DNA from: a virus
Direction: 5' to 3' (one strand)
IMG/VR virus record: IMGVR_UViG_3300032297_000671
Location: 1-53,301 of that record
Length of the DNA: 53,301 nt
Shown: piece by piece, positions 16,289 through 23,383 of the stretch
How positions within the stretch are numbered: the stretch's first letter is position 1
How the letters are laid out: the number at the start of each line of letters is the position of its first letter
Program-made: the position numbers and the translations under genes
Notes under the pieces: generated by a model
What the model saw: the letters and a program-made list of their open reading frames with translations, nothing else
Told to the model about the DNA's origin: nothing
The model's database searches: none

Positions 16289-16837
16289 ATGTATATGAGA
16301 AAGGATTTTCAAAAATTAGTAGAAAAAGTGGTTCAGAGCTTAGATTGGGATACGATCTTTGAAGTCCATAAGGTTTTTCATTTTGGTGTTGGAGAAGGAA
16401 GCGAGGTAATACCTGGACTAAAGAGAAAAGTATTCAGCGACAATTTAACAAAGAATGACGTAAAGAATGAGTTAAAGTTCTTGCTTAGATTCGTTGTAAA
16501 TAATGATATACATAGATTTAGCTACGGGCAATGGATGATAATATGGTTTAATCAGGATTGGGAAATGCCTAACGAAGATGAAGAATTAGACGAGGAGTTC
16601 GAAGATGATATAGAAGAATTTATTCCTGAATCTAGACTTGAGGTATTTTATGCTCCCCAAAGGATTGCTTTAACCTTGAGAGCAGCACCTATAGTAATAT
16701 CCCCAGCCGAAGAAATAGAGAATGCAACTCTCAAACAAATGCTAGACAGTGCTTTATCTAAGGAGGACTACGAATTAGCAAGAAAAGTTCAAGATCTTAT
16801 AGATCACACAAAAACTGATATCAAAACGGATAAATAG
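16289..16837 (+). CDS. UVR-motif protein of unknown function
   Basis: The 182-residue protein ends with a clear UvrB/UvrC (UVR) motif: LKQMLDSALSKEDYELARKV, followed by QDLIDH, at about residues 148-173. The first 95 residues are an unassigned alpha/beta region with aromatic patches (FSYGQWMIIWFNQDWE), followed by a very acidic linker near residues 97-115. UVR motifs mediate UvrA-UvrB-UvrC contacts and occur in other bacterial adaptor proteins. Nearby repair genes suit a repair or protein-adaptor role, but the N-terminal part is unrecognised. Confidence 0.7.
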   Translation: MYMRKDFQKLVEKVVQSLDWDTIFEVHKVFHFGVGEGSEVIPGLKRKVFSDNLTKNDVKNELKFLLRFVVNNDIHRFSYGQWMIIWFNQDWEMPNEDEELDEEFEDDIEEFIPESRLEVFYAPQRIALTLRAAPIVISPAEEIENATLKQMLDSALSKEDYELARKVQDLIDHTKTDIKTDK

Positions 16838-16855
16838 AGAAAATAAAAATCTATT

Positions 16856-17338
16856 TTGCGTCACATAAAATCTATAAATGAATTCTTCGACGTTGGTGTA
16901 TTTGGAGACACCTACGGATACGGTGGTGCAAATGGTGTTTTTAAAGTACAATATAAGCCTTATAAGGATCTTTCTGTTACTGTAGGTCCTGATCCTAATG
17001 TTGCAAGAACTATTCCAGGTGCAGAATTTCAGATCGGAGATACCGTTATCGGTTTACCTATAAACTCAAAAAAGAAAGTAGCTGGAATGATCGTGAAGGT
17101 CGATAAGGCTCCCGATGGTAAATCGTATAGATACTTTGCTCAGGTCTCTTCGAAAGGAAAGAAGAAGGAAGATGTGCTAGAGCTGGTTCCTAGTACAGTT
17201 GTTTTTGCCGATTCTGGAGACAAAGGACATAAGGAAATAATTTCTAAGTTTAAATTTAATAATCTCCCTTCCGAGGTATACAATTCACCTACTGTTTACA
17301 ATAACACCTCTCTTGGTATAGAGGCAATGGGTAGTTAA
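16856..17338 (+). CDS. Small protein with capsid-targeting-like N-terminus
   Basis: I use the TTG at 16856, giving MRHIKSINEFFDVG at the start. This resembles the short targeting leaders of T4 internal head proteins (of the type MKTYQEFIAE). INE at residues 7-9 fits the [L/I]xE rule, but a Phe at P1' is poor. Residues 55-105 look like a small beta barrel (FQIGDTVIGLPINSKKKVAG...). The rest is Gly/Tyr-rich. I recognise no family. Candidate internal head protein. Confidence 0.6.
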   Translation: MRHIKSINEFFDVGVFGDTYGYGGANGVFKVQYKPYKDLSVTVGPDPNVARTIPGAEFQIGDTVIGLPINSKKKVAGMIVKVDKAPDGKSYRYFAQVSSKGKKKEDVLELVPSTVVFADSGDKGHKEIISKFKFNNLPSEVYNSPTVYNNTSLGIEAMGS

Positions 17339-17372
17339 GAAACTTTAATCTTTTTTTACTGTAAAAGAACTG

Positions 17373-18251
17373 ATGATCTTAAGTAAGAACACAGGTAATC
17401 TTGGTTGCGTAAATAAAAATTTTGGCAGGTCTATAACTTCCTGTTATGATTTCGTGCAGATGGTTTTGAATGAATCTATTGACGCTAATTCTAAATCAAT
17501 AAAATTGTCTTGTTTTGAGATTGGACAGGATTTTAATTTTCCTGACTTTTCTTCCATCGAGGAAGAAGATAAAGTGATGGATCTGATATGGGATCTTTCT
17601 AATTTAATTAGAACTAATTCACATAGGATATTTTTCTTTCTCCCTGGATATTATTTTTTGGGAAGTCAAATGCCAGATGTTGTTGAAAAAACTAGGGAAA
17701 CTGTTCTATCAATTTCTGTTTTTCTTGAAATGATAGGAGTTAGATCAACGTCGATTATATTAAGAGTTGGATCTGCTTATGGTGCTAGAAAAGCAACAAT
17801 GGAAAGATTTAACTCTGAGATTAATTCATTTTTACCTGGAGTTAAAAAATTAATCGCGGTTACGAACGACGAAAAACCTAGTCTTTTTTCGGTAACAGAT
17901 CTTTTGTCCGGTGTTTATTATCAAACCAAAATTCCTATATGTTTTAGATTCCTAGCTCATACCTTCAATAACGGTGGGCTTACATATAAGGAAGCACTAT
18001 TTCTTTCCTGCTCAACGTGGAAAGAAGGTGAAGTTCCAATTTTCATATATTCTGAATCTGACGAAATAGATGAGTTCGGGGCTTTTGTATCGCCAAAGAC
18101 AGCATTAAAGCTAAATCATAGAATCCCAACATTCGGCCTAGAGACAGACGTAATTATAGACTCTGAAAGATCTAAAGAAACCTGTATTAAGTATATGACT
18201 GAAAGAAGCTCATTGAGACCTATAGTCATCAACAAAATGTCTAAGAAATAA
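17373..18251 (+). CDS. UvdE-like TIM-barrel protein with altered active site
   Basis: The 292-residue protein follows the order of UV-damage endonuclease UvdE/UvsE: an N-terminal NLGCVNKNF, a YGARKATMERF block where UvdE has the GDK..A..RF stretch, the segment LIAVTNDEKPSLFSVTDLLS (UvdE VLENDD..SVEDVL) and TKIPICFRFLAHTFNN (UvdE GIPMVFDVHHH). Several metal-ligand positions appear changed (Glu of LEND is Thr, first His of HH is Ala), so activity is doubtful. It sits before an Fpg/Nei glycosylase gene. Alternatively it is another xylose-isomerase-like barrel. Confidence 0.55.
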   Translation: MILSKNTGNLGCVNKNFGRSITSCYDFVQMVLNESIDANSKSIKLSCFEIGQDFNFPDFSSIEEEDKVMDLIWDLSNLIRTNSHRIFFFLPGYYFLGSQMPDVVEKTRETVLSISVFLEMIGVRSTSIILRVGSAYGARKATMERFNSEINSFLPGVKKLIAVTNDEKPSLFSVTDLLSGVYYQTKIPICFRFLAHTFNNGGLTYKEALFLSCSTWKEGEVPIFIYSESDEIDEFGAFVSPKTALKLNHRIPTFGLETDVIIDSERSKETCIKYMTERSSLRPIVINKMSKK

Positions 18252-18298
18252 TTTTTTTATAGCGTTCTTTTTGGGTATTTTTGTAAAAAAAGAAAGAT

Positions 18299-19108
18299 AT
18301 GCCAGAATTAGCTGAGCTTAAGCTCACTGCAGATTATGTAAATAAACAATCGAGGGATCGTATATTTCATCTTGTAAAAAAACAGGAATATCATAAGGGA
18401 GAGGATATTTTCTCTTGTTTAGATTTTCCTTTTATCATAGAAGCAAGCAGTAGAGGAAAGGAATTAATGTTAACTATTTCAACTGCCCCTGAGTTTGCAA
18501 CTGAGGACAATATGCAGGTTAAGCATCTGATGATGACGATGGGAATGGGAGGATGTTTTAAATGGGTTCCTAAGAACGAAGAGCAAAAGCATGCACATAT
18601 CCATTTTATTTCAGATGATGGTTACCTTGCATTTGTTGATATTAGAAGATTTGGGAAATGGAAATGGGGACATTGGAACATTGATAGAGGACCTGATCCT
18701 ACGTTGGACTACACCGCTTTTGTCAATAACATAACGGAAAATTTGGATCATAGGGATTTTAGTAAGCCAATTTATGAAGTCCTTATGAATCAGAGATGGT
18801 TCAATGGAATAGGTAATTATTTACGTGCAGAAATACTTTATCGAATAGAAGGCGCAGACCCTTTCTCGAGTGCAAAGGATTATATTAATTCATATGGACC
18901 TGAATTATTTTCTTTGTGCCGTGACATTCCCATGCTAGTATATAAACTCGGAGGTGGTACATTAAGAGATTGGGAAAACCCATTCGGTGAAGTATCATCG
19001 ATCGGGTCTGTAATGAAATGCTATTACAATCCTACTATGAATAAGATGAAAGATAAAAACGGTCGTACTTTTTGGTATGACCCAAAATGGGAAAAATATG
19101 ATAAATAA
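18299..19108 (+). CDS. fpg: Fpg/Nei-type DNA glycosylase
   Basis: The 269-residue protein starts MPELAE, giving the catalytic N-terminal Pro and Glu after Met removal. It has DIRRFGKWKWG near residues 118-128 and a helix-two-turn-helix, NQRWFNGIGNYLRAEILYR (about 164-182). At the C-terminus the usual Cys4 zinc finger is replaced by MKCYYNPTMNKMKDKNGRTF with just one Cys, while the GRTFWYDPKW end keeps the finger Arg. This is like the zincless finger of NEIL1 and giant-virus Nei. It removes oxidised bases and cuts the strand at the site. It overlaps the exonuclease gene by 11 bases. Confidence 0.9.
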   Translation: MPELAELKLTADYVNKQSRDRIFHLVKKQEYHKGEDIFSCLDFPFIIEASSRGKELMLTISTAPEFATEDNMQVKHLMMTMGMGGCFKWVPKNEEQKHAHIHFISDDGYLAFVDIRRFGKWKWGHWNIDRGPDPTLDYTAFVNNITENLDHRDFSKPIYEVLMNQRWFNGIGNYLRAEILYRIEGADPFSSAKDYINSYGPELFSLCRDIPMLVYKLGGGTLRDWENPFGEVSSIGSVMKCYYNPTMNKMKDKNGRTFWYDPKWEKYDK

Positions 19109-19808
19109 AGGTACACTTAAGAACTGTCTTTTCTTTGATGTTGAGACAGCAACAGGATTCAAAGATTTTTCTTCACTCAAAGAAAGCAACGAAAGACTTT
19201 CTAAGCTCTGGGAGAAAAGATGTGAATATTACAGGAAAGCATATCCAGAGTTATCAGACAAGTCTGTTGACGAGATATATCTTGAAAAAGCTTCATTGGA
19301 GCCTGAATTTTCTAGAATTGTTTGTGTTTCTTTTGGCACACTTGATAGCTCATCCAATCTAAGAATAGTTTCTTTCTGGGGCGATGATGAGATTCATATA
19401 CTCGAAAAAAGCTGTAAAGTATTTAGAAATGCATATGCTAAAGGTATGAAATTAGCTGGGCATAATATAAAGGGATTTGACGTTGCTTGTCTGGGCAAAA
19501 GAATAGTTTACACTGGTGTTGAAAATGGAACTGTTCCACCTAATCTTAATATATGGGATAAGAAGCCTTGGGATTTGCCATTTCTTGATTCATCCGAGAT
19601 ATTTTCTTTTGGTAACTGGGTACAACAAAAATATCTAAGCCTTGATCTTTTAGCATGCTCTTTAGGGGTAGAATCACCTAAAGAAAATCTTGATGGCTCG
19701 ATGGTCTCACATTTTTTCTGGGAATTGAAAGAATATGATTCAATTAAAGATTATTGCGAGCTTGATGTCAAAACCGTTTTTGAGGTCATGAATAAGGTGA
19801 GTATCTAG
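19098..19808 (+). CDS. DEDDy 3'-5' exonuclease
   Basis: With the ATG at 19098, which overlaps the glycosylase stop, the product has 236 residues. Exo I is LFFDVETATGF (D14, E16), Exo II is LAGHNIKGFDVACL (about 123-136) and Exo III is YCELDVKTV (about 220-228, YxxxD). These match the stand-alone exonucleases related to PolB proofreading domains. It may serve repair or proofread on behalf of a polymerase lacking such a domain. The gene ends a unit: a hairpin followed by T residues starts 30 bases downstream. Confidence 0.85.
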   Translation: MINKGTLKNCLFFDVETATGFKDFSSLKESNERLSKLWEKRCEYYRKAYPELSDKSVDEIYLEKASLEPEFSRIVCVSFGTLDSSSNLRIVSFWGDDEIHILEKSCKVFRNAYAKGMKLAGHNIKGFDVACLGKRIVYTGVENGTVPPNLNIWDKKPWDLPFLDSSEIFSFGNWVQQKYLSLDLLACSLGVESPKENLDGSMVSHFFWELKEYDSIKDYCELDVKTVFEVMNKVSI

Positions 19809-19837
19809 GTCTTAATCGGTTTTTTAAATTCTATCTA

Positions 19838-19874
19838 GGATTATTTGGATATATAAACCAAATAATCCTTTTTT
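19838..19874 (+). terminator. Terminator hairpin whose loop is a late-promoter motif
   Basis: GGATTATTTGG (19838-19848) and CCAAATAATCC (19858-19868) form a perfect 11-bp stem with loop ATATATAAA, followed by six T that run into the GTG at 19875. It would end the repair operon. The promoter motif GGATATATAAA overlaps the last stem bases and fills the loop. Confidence 0.8.
19847..19857 (+). promoter_or_regulatory. Putative late promoter (GGATATATAAA)
   Basis: This copy of the recurrent motif ends 17 bases before the GTG at 19875 and is embedded in the loop of a terminator-like hairpin. Confidence 0.6.
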
Positions 19875-20666
19875 GTGAATACTGTTTTAGATTTTTCGTC
19901 ATATTTTCTTACTGAAGCAAAGATAGGCTCATTTTATAATGATGAGCTAAATCCTAAATTTTGGGATAAGTATACATCAAAAGACGGTAAGGTAAAATGG
20001 GTATTCGATCCTTTGGTTCGAAAGAAGCTTCTTAAAATAGCTGACGATTTCTATTCTAAGTTCGGGGATCTACTTGGAGATCTTCCTATATCTGATATCC
20101 AATTAACAGGATCTCTTGCTAACTACAATTATACGGATCAATCTGATTTGGATGTCCACGTTTTGGTTGATTTCAGCAAGATAAGTAACGATAAAAAAAC
20201 TTTAAAGGCTGCTATAGATGGTATCAGATTCATGTGGAATCTGAGACATGATGTTATAATAAGAGGCCATGATGTTGAGCTATATCTGCAGGATATCAAA
20301 GAACCTCACACAGCATCTGGATTATATTCACTTCAAGATAATAAATGGATCAGAGTTCCTAAATTCGATCCACCAGAAATTGATGAGCAAGATGTGAAGA
20401 AAAAATTCGAATCTATAGTTTCCGAAATCTCGAATTTAGAATCAAAGCTTGTACTTGTTCCAGAATTACCATCGGAAGCGAAAGATCTTTATAAGAGATT
20501 AAATAGGATCAAGGAAAAGGCTCAAAAAATGAGGAAAGAAGATCTAGGATCAAAGGGTGAATTCTCTGTTGGTAATCTCGTCTTTAAAAAGCTCAGAAAC
20601 GAGGGATATATAGCTAAACTGATAGATCTCATATCTAAGTCTTACTCAAGGATTTATTCAGAATAA
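19875..20666 (+). CDS. Nucleotidyltransferase with capsid-targeting leader
   Basis: The 263-residue protein starts at GTG with MNTVLDFSSYFLTE|AKIGSF. The leader ends in LTE|A at residue 14, an ideal prohead-protease site and similar to T4 internal proteins and to T4 gp23 (FLTE|A). Residues 77-100 carry the polymerase-beta/MNT signature: LTGSLANYNYTDQSDLDVHV with GS at 79-80 and acidic residues D91 and D93. This fold moves nucleotides onto RNA, protein or small molecules. The C-terminal third is helical. An enzyme packed in the head and ejected, as T4 Alt is, would fit; the target is unknown. Confidence 0.75.
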   Translation: MNTVLDFSSYFLTEAKIGSFYNDELNPKFWDKYTSKDGKVKWVFDPLVRKKLLKIADDFYSKFGDLLGDLPISDIQLTGSLANYNYTDQSDLDVHVLVDFSKISNDKKTLKAAIDGIRFMWNLRHDVIIRGHDVELYLQDIKEPHTASGLYSLQDNKWIRVPKFDPPEIDEQDVKKKFESIVSEISNLESKLVLVPELPSEAKDLYKRLNRIKEKAQKMRKEDLGSKGEFSVGNLVFKKLRNEGYIAKLIDLISKSYSRIYSE

Positions 20667-20679
20667 AAAATTTAAAAAG

Positions 20680-23316
20680 ATGATTCTAGTTTTTAGAAAA
20701 GGCGCTGTCTATAAGGCTACACCAGCCTCAGCAAAAAGAGATACAGTAAAGCCGGAGAATATTTTTCCATTAATGTCATTGCCTCTAAATGCTAAGGGTG
20801 TTGCAACAGATCTTAATGATTTTCAATGGTGGGCATATTCTGATAGATGGGATAAATGGTTAAAAGCTAATCCTAGAGAATGGACAGCTGAATCAATAGA
20901 TCCTGCTAAGTATGATTACAATACATTAAAGGAGGAGCTTGATAATAGAGTTAGACCTCTTACAAATTACATTTCTGATCAGGCATCTAGTCTAATCACT
21001 GGTGAAAAAGCAGTTAGCTTTACCGAGTATATGAAGATCCTCGAATCTAATGAAGAGGAAGCGTCTGGATCTAAAGATGCATTGAAAAAGTATATTAAAC
21101 TTGGATATGCAGTAGATTCCTTGAGAAAATCAGGAAAGCTAAAAACCACAATGGCGGTTTCTTCTCTCGAAGCAGGAAAACCTTATGCAGTGGTGGTTGA
21201 TTTCATGGACGAAACCCAAAAACCGATAGCTGAATCTAGGCAGGCTTTGAGAATGACTAAGATAAAGGAAACTCCGAAACTTGTTCTTGCAAAAGTTGAT
21301 TATAGTATCCCTACCGGAAAAATAGAGGATGAAGTTGATAGCTTTTTGGATAAGGTTATAGACGTTACAAAAAGCGTAGCAATTGCAGGAGTATCTTTAG
21401 CTGCTATCTACGGTGTTGTTCAAGTAGCCGGATCGATATGGGGTGGATGGCAACTATTCAAAACCGGAAATAAAATTTACAATTGGGCTACTAAAAAACC
21501 TGCTATAGAAGCTGCAGCAAAAAGCGGTGGTGGAGCATGGAATGCTATTAAGAATTTTGCAACAACTGCATGGAGTGGAAAAAATGCAGCATCTGTTGTT
21601 AATGCAGCAAGAACTACACTTCCTTCTGGAGCATTTGTTGAAGGCGGACTTGCCTATTCTGCTGAAGGTGTTCTCCTTAGAGGTGCAGCAGCAAACTCTG
21701 TTAAAGCAGCAGCAGGAAGACTAATTGCACAGAACGGTGGTGCAGCAGTTGCAGCAGCAGGAGCCGAAGCAGCAGGAGTATCTGGTATAGTTGCAGCAGA
21801 AGCATCTAACCCGATAGGATGGATAATAGCAGCGGCTTCGATCATAGGATCCGGTGTTAATCAGATATGGAACTGGATGAGTGATAAGCAAGCCCCAAGA
21901 TATTCTGATATCGATAGCTTTGCTTATGGAAGCTTCTCCCCTGGTGATATTCCTGTAGGAAAACCAATTACTGTTTGTTGGACTAGCGACGGTGGAGGTG
22001 GTGGATGGGGATTCGTTGCGGATCTTCTAACATTTTCTAAAGACGATACAAGAACTACAATGGAACTTGTTAAAATTGGAAGCTTTAAAGATAGATCTAT
22101 CTTCCTATTAACTCAGGTTAATTCTAAGGGTCTTCAGAAAATGATGAAGGATAACGATTTAATACTTCTTTCATTTGATAACGGTGATAAGTTCGAAAGA
22201 GGTACATTCGATAATGATGATCTTGAATTTGAAACTATCGCAATACAGGATATAACTAAGCTAACTATTGGAACTTCTTTTGTTGGATACAGCGGATGGG
22301 AAGATATGCAAAGTGCATATAACGAAGCACCCGATTCTGCATTTTATGTACCTGGTGGAGCTAGACAAGAATACCCATTCCACTATGAAAATGCGGAGGG
22401 TAAAAAAGTCAATGTAACAGGAACCCTTGTATCTAAGGATGAGCTTGAAAATATGGACATCGCTAGATTGGTTCCGATCCCGGGTGAGGGTGTTCTAGCC
22501 GAATCTAAATCTATTGTTTATGTAAATTCTTTAAATGAGAATAAATCAGTTCTTTCTTTTGACGAATTCTTTAGCGACAGAAAAGCAATTATGGAAGATG
22601 ATAAATCTGAGGATAATGAGACAGAGGATCAAGCTGAAATGAGTAATTGGTCTAGAGAATTCACCGAAAGAAAATCTTCATCCAACTATAGATCTTCATC
22701 TAGCTACGGACAAATTCCTATGGCTGTATACAAAGTTGATAATCTACAATATGTTGATCCGAATGAGAGTGGAAAAGCAGGAGACTTTTCTTACTATATA
22801 GTAGATCCGGATAGCTTGGATGCTCAACCTGGACAAGCTATTGGTGTTGAATCTGCATCTACTGAAGATGCTATCAACGATCCTAGATTTGGACTTGATA
22901 CTTACGTTAAACCTGAGGTTGAGCAACAGGAAGAGACACCTGAGGAGGAAGAAGTTATCATAGAGCCTGTAGAGGAAGAGCCGGGAGAAGTTATATCAAC
23001 ATCTAAGGGAGATGTTAATATCAGGAAAGGTAAAAATTCAGTAACTATAAAAGACAAGGAAGTTAGTGGAGGTGTTAATATACTTGATGAATTCGGTACA
23101 GATGAACTTAAGAAAGACCTTGCTATCAATAATTGGGATGGAGTTACTTCAGTTAAGCTAAGATACGATCGACTTGGCGAACCCCTTAATGTTATTATTA
23201 AAAATAGAGGAGCTTCTGCTGGAGATAAAAGAAGAGTTATCCGAAGAGGAGAGCTTGGATTTGATGATGCTGTAAAATTTGCAAAGGACGTTGAATCTGG
23301 AATAAAAACGATTTGA
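20680..23316 (+). CDS. Large virion-type protein with Ala/Gly-rich membrane-like core
   Basis: The 878-residue protein is unrecognised. Residues 230-255 and 375-395 are hydrophobic enough to cross a membrane (SVAIAGVSLAAIYGVVQVAG; NPIGWIIAAASIIGSGV), and the region between is a low-complexity Ala/Gly helix-forming tract, as seen in pore-forming and DNA-ejection proteins. Candidate [L/I]xE sites occur internally (ILE|S near 120, SLNE|N near 615). A Ser-rich and then very acidic linker near 660-780 precedes a folded C-terminal domain. It lies between the head-targeted nucleotidyltransferase and the prohead protease, so a head-internal, ejected protein is likely but inferred. Confidence 0.7.
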   Translation: MILVFRKGAVYKATPASAKRDTVKPENIFPLMSLPLNAKGVATDLNDFQWWAYSDRWDKWLKANPREWTAESIDPAKYDYNTLKEELDNRVRPLTNYISDQASSLITGEKAVSFTEYMKILESNEEEASGSKDALKKYIKLGYAVDSLRKSGKLKTTMAVSSLEAGKPYAVVVDFMDETQKPIAESRQALRMTKIKETPKLVLAKVDYSIPTGKIEDEVDSFLDKVIDVTKSVAIAGVSLAAIYGVVQVAGSIWGGWQLFKTGNKIYNWATKKPAIEAAAKSGGGAWNAIKNFATTAWSGKNAASVVNAARTTLPSGAFVEGGLAYSAEGVLLRGAAANSVKAAAGRLIAQNGGAAVAAAGAEAAGVSGIVAAEASNPIGWIIAAASIIGSGVNQIWNWMSDKQAPRYSDIDSFAYGSFSPGDIPVGKPITVCWTSDGGGGGWGFVADLLTFSKDDTRTTMELVKIGSFKDRSIFLLTQVNSKGLQKMMKDNDLILLSFDNGDKFERGTFDNDDLEFETIAIQDITKLTIGTSFVGYSGWEDMQSAYNEAPDSAFYVPGGARQEYPFHYENAEGKKVNVTGTLVSKDELENMDIARLVPIPGEGVLAESKSIVYVNSLNENKSVLSFDEFFSDRKAIMEDDKSEDNETEDQAEMSNWSREFTERKSSSNYRSSSSYGQIPMAVYKVDNLQYVDPNESGKAGDFSYYIVDPDSLDAQPGQAIGVESASTEDAINDPRFGLDTYVKPEVEQQEETPEEEEVIIEPVEEEPGEVISTSKGDVNIRKGKNSVTIKDKEVSGGVNILDEFGTDELKKDLAINNWDGVTSVKLRYDRLGEPLNVIIKNRGASAGDKRRVIRRGELGFDDAVKFAKDVESGIKTI

Positions 23317-23349
23317 TAAAAAAACGTCAAATTTTCCGTAAAAGTAAAA

Positions 23350-23360
23350 AGATATATAAA
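23350..23360 (+). promoter_or_regulatory. Putative late promoter (AGATATATAAA)
   Basis: This copy of the recurrent motif ends 23 bases before the ATG of the protease-scaffold gene. It probably also serves the capsid gene, which has no motif of its own. Confidence 0.6.
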
Positions 23361-23383
23361 CTTAAATAAACGATAGTCAACCA

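Noticed and set aside
17460-17475. LNE|S motif in the UvdE-like protein
   Set aside because: It is about 30 residues in, follows a sequence conserved as part of the barrel, and has no leader character; probably chance.
18276-18283. TATTTTTG resembling the Bacteroidota -7 element TAnnTTTG before the glycosylase gene
   Set aside because: No TTTG element at the expected -33 distance; T-rich background makes a chance match likely.
21680-21790. GCA/GCT-rich tract looking like a microsatellite
   Set aside because: The units are irregular and encode the Ala-rich helix of the 878-residue protein; composition explains it.
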